Counted from the stretch's first letter, positions 1-7,222 are shown. The stretch: DNA of 12,102 bases from DASZZY01 sp036260395 (GCA_036260395.1 DASZZY010000163.1:1-12102), one strand, 5' to 3'. Notes: a model not told the origin generated them from the letters alone. Translations and numbers: made by a program.

Positions 1-22
1 CCCCCCCCCCCCCCCCCCCCCC
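1..22. repeat. Poly-C homopolymer at window edge
   Basis: The window opens with 22 consecutive C residues, followed directly by the leader of livH. No other run of this length occurs here. Its position at the extreme edge makes a sequencing or assembly end artefact the most likely explanation, so the true upstream sequence of livH (promoter or preceding gene) cannot be read. Confidence 0.8.
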
Positions 23-39
23 AACCGTCAAAGGTGACG

Positions 40-1137
40 ATGGCTGAGCGAGCGGAGACGACGGCCATACCGGGCTGGCGGCGCGGGTTCCTGCCGGAGC
101 GGATCCCGGTCCGAGGCACGATCCTCGTCATCCTCAGCATCGCGATCGTCCTCGGCGTGTTCTTCGGCTCCTGGGCGACGCTCCGCGAGGGCCGGTTCGA
201 CGCCGCGGCCTGGCGGGGGTTCGTCGTCAACGGCGTGGCCCGGGGGAGCGTCTACGCGCTGATCGCGATGGGCTACACGCTCGTGTACGGGATCCTGTTC
301 ATGATCAACTTCGCCCACGGCGAGGTCTTCATGGCCGGGACGTTCAGCTCGTTCTTCGTGGCCCAGGCGATGGCCCGGGGCGGGTTCCTCGACGCCAACC
401 CCTTCGTCGCGATCGTGGCGATCCTGGTGACGGCGATGGCGGTGTCCACGCTGGTCGCGGTCCTGCTGGAGCGGATCGCCTACCGCCCGCTCCGCGGCGC
501 GCCGAGGCTGGTCCCGCTGATCACCGCGATCGGCGCGTCGCTGTTCCTCCAATACTCGTTCCGGGGGTTCTTCGGGGCCCGCGTGCGCGGGTACCCGACG
601 ATCGAGCCCCTCGAGGGCCCGCTCACGCTGTTCGGTTTGACCTTTCAGCGGAACGAGATCGTCGTGATCCTGGCCGCGATCGTCCTGGTCGTGGCGCTGT
701 ACCTGTTCATCCAGCGCACGAGGACCGGCCGCTCGATGCGCGCGGTCGGCGAGGACAAGGAGATCGCCGGCCTCATGGGCATCAACGTCGACCGGGTGAT
801 CGTGACGACGTTCGCGATCGGGGGGATGCTGGCCGGCGCGGCCGGTATCCTGTACGTGTTCCTGTTCCCCCAGGTCGACTTCTTCATGGGGTTCGTGCCC
901 GGCATCAAGGCCTTCACGGCGGCCGTGCTGGGCGGCATCGGGAACGTGGTGGGGGCGGCGCTCGGCGGCCTGCTCCTGGGCGTCCTGGAGGCGGTCGGTC
1001 CGACGCTGTTCCTGTCCGGGGCCGGCGTGCCGTCCACCCACCAGCTCCAGCCCGTGATGGCCTTCGGGGTGCTGGTCCTGGTGCTGATCTTCCGGCCCGG
1101 CGGCATCCTGGGCTCGCCCGAGGAGAAGCGGGCGTGA
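40..1137 (+). CDS. livH: Branched-chain amino-acid ABC transporter permease LivH
   Basis: This is an inner-membrane permease of the HAAT importer family and would pair with LivM to form the channel for leucine, isoleucine, valine or related substrates. The family signature INFAHGEVFM sits near residue 90 within GYTLVYGILFMINFAHG, and the C-terminal part has the usual IKAFTAAVLGGIGN block and the FRPGGILG ending. The product is 365 aa, against about 290-310 for typical LivH. The surplus is N-terminal and includes one extra hydrophobic segment at about residues 26-48. I chose ATG 40 because AAAGGTGA at 30-37 fits as its ribosome-binding site; GTG 34 lies inside that site. The gene overlaps livM by 4 nt (GTGA), which indicates translational coupling. 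The matching periplasmic/lipoprotein binding protein (LivJ/K) is absent and may lie upstream. Family assignment is secure; the exact substrate is not. Confidence 0.93.
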   Translation: MAERAETTAIPGWRRGFLPERIPVRGTILVILSIAIVLGVFFGSWATLREGRFDAAAWRGFVVNGVARGSVYALIAMGYTLVYGILFMINFAHGEVFMAGTFSSFFVAQAMARGGFLDANPFVAIVAILVTAMAVSTLVAVLLERIAYRPLRGAPRLVPLITAIGASLFLQYSFRGFFGARVRGYPTIEPLEGPLTLFGLTFQRNEIVVILAAIVLVVALYLFIQRTRTGRSMRAVGEDKEIAGLMGINVDRVIVTTFAIGGMLAGAAGILYVFLFPQVDFFMGFVPGIKAFTAAVLGGIGNVVGAALGGLLLGVLEAVGPTLFLSGAGVPSTHQLQPVMAFGVLVLVLIFRPGGILGSPEEKRA

Positions 1138-2930
1138 GCGCCATCCCGGTCGCGGTGCAGCCGGTCCCGATGGGCCGCTCGGTACGGATCGGGCTGATCG
1201 CCGGAGCGGTGTCGGTCTACCTGTGCGCGGTCGGCATCGTGGGGGGGTTCGAGGGGCGCAACGTCGTCACCGGCGTCGTCCGGCTGGGAAGGGCCATGCT
1301 GATCCTCGTGGCGGTCGCCGCCGGGTACGCGCTCGCACGGCCACGCCGCGACGAGAGCGGGCAGCTCATCAGGACGCCGCTCGGCTCGGCGGTCGCCGGG
1401 GGAGCGACCGCCGGCGCCGTCACCGGTGCGGCCCTCGGCGCGCTCCTCCTGTTCATCGACAACGTCGAGCAGGGTGTGTTCGTGGCGCTGGGACGGGGGC
1501 TGGCCGAGCTCCTCTCGCTGGGGCAGTCGGCGCCGGTGGGAGCGCTGCTCCTCGTCATCGGGACCGCGGCACTGGGCGCCATCGGCGGGGGCCTCGCGCT
1601 GCTCCCTGCCACGCTCCGCCGCCCGCTCTTGGTCGGCGTCGCCGCGGTCATCGGGATGAGCCTGGCCGAGCCGCTGCTCTCGCCGATCTTCTCCGAGCTG
1701 AACCTCGAGAGCGGCTGGCTGTTCGAGTCGGGCGGCCTGGCCGTGACGGGCGCCGTCGTCGTGTTCCTGGTGGCGGCGGGCATCTCGTACCTCCGGGCGC
1801 GCGAGGGGACCGCGGTCCGCGACCGGCTGGCCAGGCTCCCGACGGCCGGGCTGACCAGCCTGCGGATCGTCGGCGTGCTCGTCGTCCTGGCGATCCTCGC
1901 GGTGCTGCCGCTGCTCGTCGGGGGGTTCGTGAGCCTGGTGCTGACGTTCGTCGGCCTGTACGTCCTCCTCGGGCTGGGGCTCAACATCGTGGTCGGCTAC
2001 GCCGGGCTGCTCGATCTCGGGTACGTGGCGTTCTTCGCGGTGGGCGCCTACACGACCGCGGTCCTCACCTCGACGGAGTCGTTCCTGGTGACGGACGAGG
2101 CCACCCGCTTCGCGGAAGCGGGAGCCATGGGATTCTGGCTGGCGCTGCCGATCGTGGTCGTCGTGGCGGTGATCATCGGGCTTCTGATCGGTGCTCCCGT
2201 CCTCCGGCTGCGCGGCGACTACCTGGCCATCGTCACGCTCGGGTTCGGCGAGATCGTCCGGACGCTCGTGCTGTCCGACTGGCTGTCGCCGTGGCTCGGG
2301 GGCGCCCAGGGGGTCATCCAGATCCCGCCCGTCCCGCCCGAGGCCGCCGACTTCCGCGACCCCCAGCGGCTCTACTACCTGATCCTGTTCTTCTCGCTGG
2401 TGGCCGCGTATATCTCCTATCGCCTGGCCGACTCCCGCGTCGGGCGGGCGTGGGCCGCGATGCGCGAGGACGAGCCGGTCGCCGAGGCCATGGGCGTCAG
2501 CGTCATCAAGTACAAGCTGCTGGCGTTCGCCATGGGCGCGGCCATCGGGTGCCTGGGGGGCGCGTTCTTCGCCACGCTCCTCGGCTCGATCTTCCCGGCC
2601 AGTTTCTCGCTCCAGGTGTCGATCAACGTGCTGGCCGTCCTGGTGCTGGGCGGCATGGGGAGCATCCCGGGGGTCCTGGTGGGCTCGTTCGTCCTGGTCG
2701 GCCTCCCCGAGCTGCTGCGGGAGTTCCGCGAATTCCGGCTGCTCATCTTCGGCGCGGTCCTGGTGGCGATCATGATCCTCAAGCCCGAGGGCCTCCTGCC
2801 GAACGTGCGCCGGCGCCGCGAGCTGCACGTCGAGGAGCTCGAGGAGGAGCAGTACGAGCGTCGCGTCGGCGACGAGGAGACGGGCGCCCCGGTCCTCAAG
2901 GCCAGCCCCAACCCGGAGCCGCCGTCGTGA
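1134..2930 (+). CDS. livM: Branched-chain amino-acid ABC transporter permease LivM, N-terminally extended
   Basis: This is the second permease of the HAAT importer. The LivM core starts near residue 265: the segment GLYVLLGLGLNIVVGYAGLL is at about 274-293, LRLRGDYLAIVTLGFGEIVR at 357-376, AWAAMREDEPVAEAMGV from 439 (coupling region to the ATPases), GGMGSIPGVLVGS from 506, and LKPEGLLPN from 549. At 598 aa it is well over the 300-430 aa usual for LivM. The first 240-odd residues contain roughly six additional hydrophobic stretches (about 16-38, 48-67, 84-107, 134-157, 163-182, 201-220) that I do not recognise. The C-terminus is an acidic tail with EELEEEQYERR. GTG 1134 is preceded by AGGAGAAG and overlaps the livH stop by 4 nt; the end overlaps livG by 4 nt. 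The core call is secure; the role of the extension is unknown. Confidence 0.92.
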   Translation: MSAIPVAVQPVPMGRSVRIGLIAGAVSVYLCAVGIVGGFEGRNVVTGVVRLGRAMLILVAVAAGYALARPRRDESGQLIRTPLGSAVAGGATAGAVTGAALGALLLFIDNVEQGVFVALGRGLAELLSLGQSAPVGALLLVIGTAALGAIGGGLALLPATLRRPLLVGVAAVIGMSLAEPLLSPIFSELNLESGWLFESGGLAVTGAVVVFLVAAGISYLRAREGTAVRDRLARLPTAGLTSLRIVGVLVVLAILAVLPLLVGGFVSLVLTFVGLYVLLGLGLNIVVGYAGLLDLGYVAFFAVGAYTTAVLTSTESFLVTDEATRFAEAGAMGFWLALPIVVVVAVIIGLLIGAPVLRLRGDYLAIVTLGFGEIVRTLVLSDWLSPWLGGAQGVIQIPPVPPEAADFRDPQRLYYLILFFSLVAAYISYRLADSRVGRAWAAMREDEPVAEAMGVSVIKYKLLAFAMGAAIGCLGGAFFATLLGSIFPASFSLQVSINVLAVLVLGGMGSIPGVLVGSFVLVGLPELLREFREFRLLIFGAVLVAIMILKPEGLLPNVRRRRELHVEELEEEQYERRVGDEETGAPVLKASPNPEPPS

Positions 2931-3712
2931 GCCCGCTGCTCGAGACCCAGAACCTGTCGAAGAGCTTCGGTGGGCTGGCGGCGGTCGACGAGGTCGACTT
3001 CCACGCCGACGCCGGCGAGATCGTCAGCGTGATCGGCCCGAACGGCGCCGGGAAGACCACGCTGTTCAACATCGTCACGGGCTTCTACGAGCATGAGCGG
3101 GGCCGGATCACGTTCGACGGCCACAACATCGCGGGGATGAAGCCCAACCAGATCACGAAGCTGGGGATCGCCCGGACGTTCCAGGCCGTCCGGCTGTTCC
3201 CGAACATGACCGTGCTGGAGAACGTCATGGTGGGCCGCCACGCCAGGACGCGCTCGGGGATCACCGGCGCGATCCTGCGGCTCCCGTGGACGGTCAAGGA
3301 GGAGAGGACGACCCGGGAGCGTGCCCAGGAGATCCTCGGGTTCTTCGGCCGCGGACTGCGGCGCAGGGAGGAGGACATGGCCGGCGAGCTGGCCTACGCG
3401 GACCGCCGCCGCCTGGAGATCGCCCGGGCCATGGCCACCGAGCCGAAGCTGCTGCTCCTCGACGAGCCCACCGCGGGGATGAACAAGCGGGAGAAGGATG
3501 AGATCATCGAGCTCGTCGGCCGCCTCCGCCGGGAGCTGGGGTACACGGTCGTCTTGATCGAGCACGACATGCCGGTGGTCAAGGGAGTCTCCGACCGCGT
3601 GGTGGCCCTGGACTTCGGCCGGAAGATCGCCGAGGGGACCTACGAGGACGTCTCCCGCAACGAGCGCGTCATCGAGGCGTACCTGGGGAAGGAGCACGAG
3701 GAGACCGCATGA
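2927..3712 (+). CDS. livG: Branched-chain amino-acid ABC transporter ATP-binding protein LivG
   Basis: This is a cytoplasmic ATPase subunit, 261 aa, that would dimerise with LivF and drive the LivH/LivM channel. Walker A is GPNGAGKTT at 37-45, the Q-loop region is RTFQAVRLFPNMTVLENV, Walker B is LLLLDEP with D179-E180, and the switch histidine is in VVLIEHDM. The ABC signature is atypical: LAYADRRRLEIARAM at 155-169, where the glycine expected in LSxGQ is alanine 158 and the glutamine is arginine. GTG 2927 is the start, inside the livM stop (GTGA, 4-nt overlap). An open frame in this phase extends much further upstream, but that part is a shadow of livM. The end overlaps livF by 4 nt (ATGA). 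The LivG-type C-terminal end DVSRNERVIEAYLG supports G rather than F. Confidence 0.94.
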   Translation: MSPLLETQNLSKSFGGLAAVDEVDFHADAGEIVSVIGPNGAGKTTLFNIVTGFYEHERGRITFDGHNIAGMKPNQITKLGIARTFQAVRLFPNMTVLENVMVGRHARTRSGITGAILRLPWTVKEERTTRERAQEILGFFGRGLRRREEDMAGELAYADRRRLEIARAMATEPKLLLLDEPTAGMNKREKDEIIELVGRLRRELGYTVVLIEHDMPVVKGVSDRVVALDFGRKIAEGTYEDVSRNERVIEAYLGKEHEETA

Positions 3713-4440
3713 GCGCCGAGAGGGACGGACGGCCGATCCTGGAGCTGAAGGGCATCCACACGAGCTACGGCCCGGTCCTGGTCCTGCAGGGGATCGACCT
3801 GGAGGTCCGGGCGGGCGAGTGCGTCACGCTCCTCGGGCCGAACGCTGCGGGGAAGACCACGACGCTGCGGACCATCCTCGGCATGGTGAAGCCCGCGCAG
3901 GGCCAGATCTTCGTCGACGGGGAGCGGGTGGACGGCCTGCCCACCCCCAAGGTCGTCAGCAAGGGCGTGACGATGGTCCCCGAGAACCGGCGCCTGTTCG
4001 CCCGGATGTCGGTGAAGGAGAACCTCGAGATCGGGGCGAACCTCCGCTCCGACCAGGAAGGTGTCCAGCGCGACATGGAGTGGACGCTGGAGCTGTTCCC
4101 GCGCCTTCGGGAGCGGCTGACCCAGCGGGCCGGTACGCTGTCCGGCGGCGAGCAGCAGATGCTGGCCATCGCCCGCGCGCTCATGGCGGGCCCCAAGGTC
4201 CTGCTGATGGACGAACCGTCGATGGGGCTGGCCCCCATCCTCGTGGAGCAGGTCTTCGACACGATCCGGACGATCCGCGAGCAGGGGACCACGATCTTCC
4301 TCGTCGAGCAGAACGCGAAGATGGCCCTGTCCGTGGCCGACCGCGGCTACGTGTTGCGCACCGGCGAGATCGTGCTCGCCGACCGCGCGGCGAACCTCCG
4401 GGACAACCCGGAGATGGAAGAGGCGTACCTCGGCGGCTGA
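3709..4440 (+). CDS. livF: Branched-chain amino-acid ABC transporter ATP-binding protein LivF
   Basis: This is the second cytoplasmic ATPase of the HAAT importer, 243 aa, a normal length for LivF. Walker A reads GPNAAGKTT at 43-51 (alanine in place of the commoner glycine at position 46), the signature is LSGGEQQMLAIARAL from 144, Walker B is VLLMDEPSMGLAP at 164-176, and the switch region is VEQNAKMAL. The C-terminal ADRGYVLRTGEIVLAD...EEAYLGG pattern is typical of LivF. ATG 3709 overlaps the livG stop by 4 nt, making this the last of four coupled genes. The four genes read livH-M-G-F, the standard order, with no binding-protein gene inside the cluster. Confidence 0.95.
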   Translation: MSAERDGRPILELKGIHTSYGPVLVLQGIDLEVRAGECVTLLGPNAAGKTTTLRTILGMVKPAQGQIFVDGERVDGLPTPKVVSKGVTMVPENRRLFARMSVKENLEIGANLRSDQEGVQRDMEWTLELFPRLRERLTQRAGTLSGGEQQMLAIARALMAGPKVLLMDEPSMGLAPILVEQVFDTIRTIREQGTTIFLVEQNAKMALSVADRGYVLRTGEIVLADRAANLRDNPEMEEAYLGG

Positions 4441-4499
4441 CGCCGAGCGCCGGCCACGCTCCCGAACGGATCCCCCCGGTCGCCGGTAGGATGCCGCGC

Positions 4500-5540
4500 A
4501 TGCGCGACGTCGACGTGGCCGTCGTGGGCGCCGGCGTGATGGGGTCGGCGACGGCCAGGGCACTGGCCCGGGCCGGACGGGAGACGATCGTCCTCGAGCA
4601 GTTCCACGTCGGCCACACGCGCGGGTCCAGCCACGGCCGCTCGCGGATCTTCCGGTTCTCCTACCACGACGAGCGGTTCGTGCGGATGGCCGTCGACGCC
4701 CTCCCGCTGTGGCGGGAGCTCGAGGGCGAGGCGGGCGAGCGGCTGCTCACGGTGACCGGGGGGATCGACACCGGCAAGGCCCTCGAGGACCACGCCACGG
4801 CCATGTCCGCCTCCGGGGTGCGGTACGAGTGGCTGGACGGCGACGAGGCGCTCCGCCGGTACCCGGGGCTCCGGCTGTCTCCCGGGGCGGCCGCGCTGTT
4901 CCAGCAGGACGCTGGCTGGGTGGCCGCCGATGCCGCGGTCCGGGCGTTGGCCCGGTCGGCCACCCGGCACGGCGCCGAGCTGCTCGAGGGCCGGCGGGTC
5001 CGATCCCTGCACCCGCAGGACGGTGGGGTGCTCCTGGAGACCGACGACGGGTCCTACCGCGCCGCCGTGGCGGTCGTCACGGCGGGCTCCTGGGCCCGGG
5101 ACCTCGTGGCGCCGCTCGGCATCGAGCTGCCGACCAGGAGCACCCGCGAGACCGTGGCCTACTTCCGGGTTCCGGACGAGGAGGCCATCCCGTCGCTCGT
5201 CGACTGGGGCGACCCCGCGCTCTACTCGCTGCGGAGCCCGGACCAGGGGCTGAAGGTCGGCCAGCACCAGGCCGGCCCCACCACCGACCCCGACCGCGAG
5301 GGCGAGGTCAGCGAGGAGTCGGTCGCCCGGCTCAGCGCCTGGGTGAAGGAGCGGTACCCGGACGCCGACCCGAACCCCCACCTGGCGGAGACCTGCCTGT
5401 ACACGATCGCCCCGGGCGACGAGTTCATCCTCGAGCGGCGGGGGGCCGTGGTCGTCGGCTCGCCCTGTAGCGGCCACGGCTTCAAGTTCGCCCCGCTCAT
5501 CGGCCAGCGGCTGGCCGGGCTGGCGATGGCGGCGGCGTAG
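4500..5540 (+). CDS. solA: FAD-dependent oxidase of the monomeric sarcosine / N-methyl-L-tryptophan oxidase family
   Basis: Members oxidatively demethylate N-methyl amino acids (sarcosine, N-methyltryptophan) or oxidise cyclic imino acids, using FAD and O2 and releasing H2O2. The 346-aa length is close to that of the family. The N-terminus carries the dinucleotide-binding VVGAGVMGSA (8-17). The segment GSSHGRSRIFR at 42-52 places His45, Arg49 and Arg52 where the active-site residues of monomeric sarcosine oxidase lie. GLKVGQH contains Lys252, equivalent to the oxygen-activating lysine, and Cys299 in ETCLYT is the expected covalent flavin attachment site. PCSGHGFKFAP follows near the C-terminus. 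I chose ATG 4500 because AGGA at 4488-4491 is correctly spaced from it; ATG 4491 overlaps that motif. It lies 59 nt after livF on the same strand, possibly the same transcript. Substrate cannot be told from sequence; a related pipecolate or imino-acid oxidase activity is an alternative. Confidence 0.88.
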   Translation: MRDVDVAVVGAGVMGSATARALARAGRETIVLEQFHVGHTRGSSHGRSRIFRFSYHDERFVRMAVDALPLWRELEGEAGERLLTVTGGIDTGKALEDHATAMSASGVRYEWLDGDEALRRYPGLRLSPGAAALFQQDAGWVAADAAVRALARSATRHGAELLEGRRVRSLHPQDGGVLLETDDGSYRAAVAVVTAGSWARDLVAPLGIELPTRSTRETVAYFRVPDEEAIPSLVDWGDPALYSLRSPDQGLKVGQHQAGPTTDPDREGEVSEESVARLSAWVKERYPDADPNPHLAETCLYTIAPGDEFILERRGAVVVGSPCSGHGFKFAPLIGQRLAGLAMAAA

Positions 5541-5549
5541 CCTACGCCG
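5531..5549. repeat. Perfect palindrome holding both convergent stop codons
   Basis: GCGGCGTAG at 5531-5539 is followed by a central C and then CTACGCCGC at 5541-5549, giving 9-bp arms around one base. The amine-oxidase stop TAG (5538-5540) and the lipoprotein stop TAG (5544-5542 on the minus strand) both fall inside it, with one base between the genes. As RNA it could fold as an 8-bp stem with a 3-nt loop on either strand. There is no T-tract after it on either side, so its use as a bidirectional terminator is only a possibility. Confidence 0.6.
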
Positions 5550-6114
5550 CTCGGGACTCCCACGGCGCGATCGAGAAGTACCGGGCCCGCAGGTCGTCGT
5601 AGGCGCAAGGGTCGTCGACGACCTCAAGCGACAGCTGCCCCGCGGACAGGCTCCACCGGTAGACGCCGCGGACGTCAGAGCACGTCGGATCGTTGAACAG
5701 CACGACGCGGTCGCCCTCCACGAGGTAGTGGCCCCCGGCGCGGAAGGCGGACGCCTCCTGGACCAGCAGGAAGCGCCCGGCCCGGAGCTCGAGGACCGCC
5801 AGGCCGCGGTCGCGGCGGTACGGGGCGCACCGCCGGCACGGGATGGCGGGCCCGGTGGACTGCGTCGGCGTCAGGCTCCGCTCGTAGGTGCCGTCGATCG
5901 GCGTGTCGGTGAGCGGCGGGATCGGGGTCGTGAAGGGGTAGGGCTCGTCGGCGTCCCGCCGCCACAGCTCGGGGTCCCCGGTCGGGCTGGCGGCGGGGGA
6001 GGGGCCGGCCCGGCCGGCGGAGCACGCCGTGGTCAGGAGGGCTACGGCCAGCACGATGGCGGCCAGGGGTCGCATCGGCGCTGATCGAACCGCGGACGCC
6101 GGCGGCATGTCCAT
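5542..6114 (-). CDS. Small lipoprotein of unknown function
   Basis: This is a secreted, probably membrane-anchored lipoprotein. Counting from ATG 6075, MRPLAAIVLAVALLTTAC is a signal peptide with lipobox LTTAC and Cys18 as the lipidated residue. The mature part (about 160 aa) starts with a Ser/Pro/Ala linker, then has a CxxC pair (PCRRC) and two further cysteines in DPTCSDVRGVYRW and VDDPCAYDDL. Alternating short strands with many G-x-Y and aromatic positions suggest a beta-rich, lipocalin-like barrel, but I do not recognise the family. The start is uncertain: ATG 6114 (190 aa) lies 26 nt after the regulator stop, and ATG 6075 (177 aa) gives the tidier signal peptide; neither has a clear ribosome-binding site. 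It is the last of four minus-strand genes and meets the amine-oxidase gene tail to tail with a single base between them. Confidence 0.72.
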   Translation of the reverse strand: MDMPPASAVRSAPMRPLAAIVLAVALLTTACSAGRAGPSPAASPTGDPELWRRDADEPYPFTTPIPPLTDTPIDGTYERSLTPTQSTGPAIPCRRCAPYRRDRGLAVLELRAGRFLLVQEASAFRAGGHYLVEGDRVVLFNDPTCSDVRGVYRWSLSAGQLSLEVVDDPCAYDDLRARYFSIAPWESRAA

Positions 6115-6140
6115 GCCCGCCGCGTCGCCCGAACGTCGCG

Positions 6141-6767
6141 TCAACGTCCACCGGCCAGGACGTACCCGTGGCCGCGCCGGTTGCGGATGAGCGGTCGCCG
6201 GCGGCGGTGATCGCCGAGCAGCCTCCGAAGGCGGTAGACCGTCCGCCTGACATCCTCGCCGGTGACGCCGTCGCCGTTCGGCCACACGATGCGGGCCAGC
6301 TCGTCCGGCGGCACCGGCTGGCCCGAGCGGCGGACCAGCTCCGCCAGGACCGCGAACTCCTTCGGCGGGAGCTCGATCTCGCGCCCGTCCACCGTGGCGA
6401 CCCGCCGCAGGAGGTCGACGCGCACGGGGCCGCTGTCGAGGACGTCGGTCCCGGCCGCCAGGAGGTCGCCGGGGTCGGCCGGGGTCCGGTAGTGGTGGAC
6501 GAAGGTCCGCCGGAGCAGCGCGGCCTCCTCCGGGGCCACCTTGGCCTCCGCCCACCGGGCGCCGGTGTACCCGCGAAGCGCGTCGAAGTCCCGCCACAGC
6601 GTCACGACCAGGAACTCGTCGGGAGCCTGCTCGGTGGGCCACGCGACGTGGACCCGCAGCATCCCCGGGTGGCGGTGGAACTCCGGGATCCCGACCTCTC
6701 GCAGGTGCCGCTCGAACGCCGGACCGCACGCCGGCTTCACCTGACCGCGGAACACCCGAACGATCAC
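6141..6767 (-). CDS. ABM-domain / OmpR-type winged-helix transcriptional regulator fusion
   Basis: This is a predicted one-component DNA-binding regulator of 208 aa. Residues 1-95 resemble the ABM (antibiotic biosynthesis monooxygenase / dimeric alpha-beta barrel) fold: a starting MIVRVFRGQV strand, PGMLRVHVAW, EFLVVTLWRDFDALRGY, and a closing VHHY. Residues 108-206 resemble the C-terminal DNA-binding domain of OmpR/PhoB regulators: ELPPKEFAVLAELVRRSGQPV, the recognition-helix region DVRRTVYRLRRLLGD (172-186) and the wing LIRNRRGHGYVL (193-204). There is no phosphoacceptor receiver domain; the ABM module takes its place. GTG 6767 overlaps the stop of the aconitase X small subunit by 4 nt (GTGA), so the protein is translationally coupled to that enzyme and may regulate this operon. 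Whether the ABM part senses a ligand, dimerises or has catalytic activity is unknown. Confidence 0.82.
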   Translation of the reverse strand: MIVRVFRGQVKPACGPAFERHLREVGIPEFHRHPGMLRVHVAWPTEQAPDEFLVVTLWRDFDALRGYTGARWAEAKVAPEEAALLRRTFVHHYRTPADPGDLLAAGTDVLDSGPVRVDLLRRVATVDGREIELPPKEFAVLAELVRRSGQPVPPDELARIVWPNGDGVTGEDVRRTVYRLRRLLGDHRRRRPLIRNRRGHGYVLAGGR

Positions 6768-7222
6768 GGCGGCGACAGCGTATCGCGCCCGAGTCTGACC
6801 ACGGCGGCCCCCTCCGCGGCCTCCACCGCCACCCGGTGGCCGGTGACGATCCGCGCCAGGTCCTCGGCCGGCAGCACGGCGACCGGGGGAGCGGCCCCGT
6901 AGAGCTCCGCGGCCACCACGGCCCCGAGGGCCACGATGGGGTCGGCCCGGGCCAGCAGGATGGCGGCGGGCGCCGTCCCGGCCCGCACGCTCTCGGCCAG
7001 GACGCTGCTGCTCGAGCTGGACCCCCGGCCAGACGGCATGACGAGCACGCGCCCCGCCAGCCGCTCGCCGTGCTGGGGATGGCGCCGGTCGATCACCCGG
7101 CCCATGCCGGGATCCACGCCGCCCCAGAACGACAGCGGCTCGTCGAGCACCAGGGCCGCCCCGGCGCCGGAGCCCGGCACCAGGGTCCGCCCCTCAAGCG
7201 CCGTCCCAGAGGTGGGGGTCAC
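6764..7222 (-). CDS. Aconitase X small subunit (swivel domain, DUF126)
   Basis: This is the small, swivelling-domain partner of the aconitase X catalytic subunit; the two are expected to form one active site at their interface. The 152-aa product shows the family blocks GRTLVPGSGAG (11-21), VLDEPLSFWGGVDP (25-38), VIDRRHPQHGE (43-53) and the serine-rich MPSGRGSSSSSSVLAE (62-77), followed by APAAILLARADPIVALGA. In some bacteria this domain is fused to the large subunit; here it is a separate gene downstream of it. The start is approximate: GTG 7222 overlaps the large-subunit gene by 29 nt; GTG 7237 is an in-frame alternative that overlaps by 44 nt. Neither has a clear ribosome-binding site, so coupled re-initiation is likely. 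The stop overlaps the regulator start by 4 nt. Confidence 0.88.
   Translation of the reverse strand: MTPTSGTALEGRTLVPGSGAGAALVLDEPLSFWGGVDPGMGRVIDRRHPQHGERLAGRVLVMPSGRGSSSSSSVLAESVRAGTAPAAILLARADPIVALGAVVAAELYGAAPPVAVLPAEDLARIVTGHRVAVEAAEGAAVVRLGRDTLSPP

Noticed and set aside
645..2828. A 727-codon open frame on the minus strand across livH and livM
   Set aside because: It is antisense to two clear permease genes and its translation is a low-complexity mix of Asp, Glu, Arg, His and Gln. Long shadow frames are expected where the third codon position is mostly G or C.
1223..2926. Upstream extension of the livG frame, giving a protein of over 800 residues
   Set aside because: The part before 2927 overlaps livM in another phase and is Arg/Gly/Pro/Ala-rich without domain features. 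GTG 2927, coupled to the livM stop, is the natural start.
3835..3861. LivF Walker A reads GPNAAGKTT instead of GPNGAGKTT
   Set aside because: The position is variable in Walker A (GxxxxGKT); the glycine, lysine and threonine that matter are all present.
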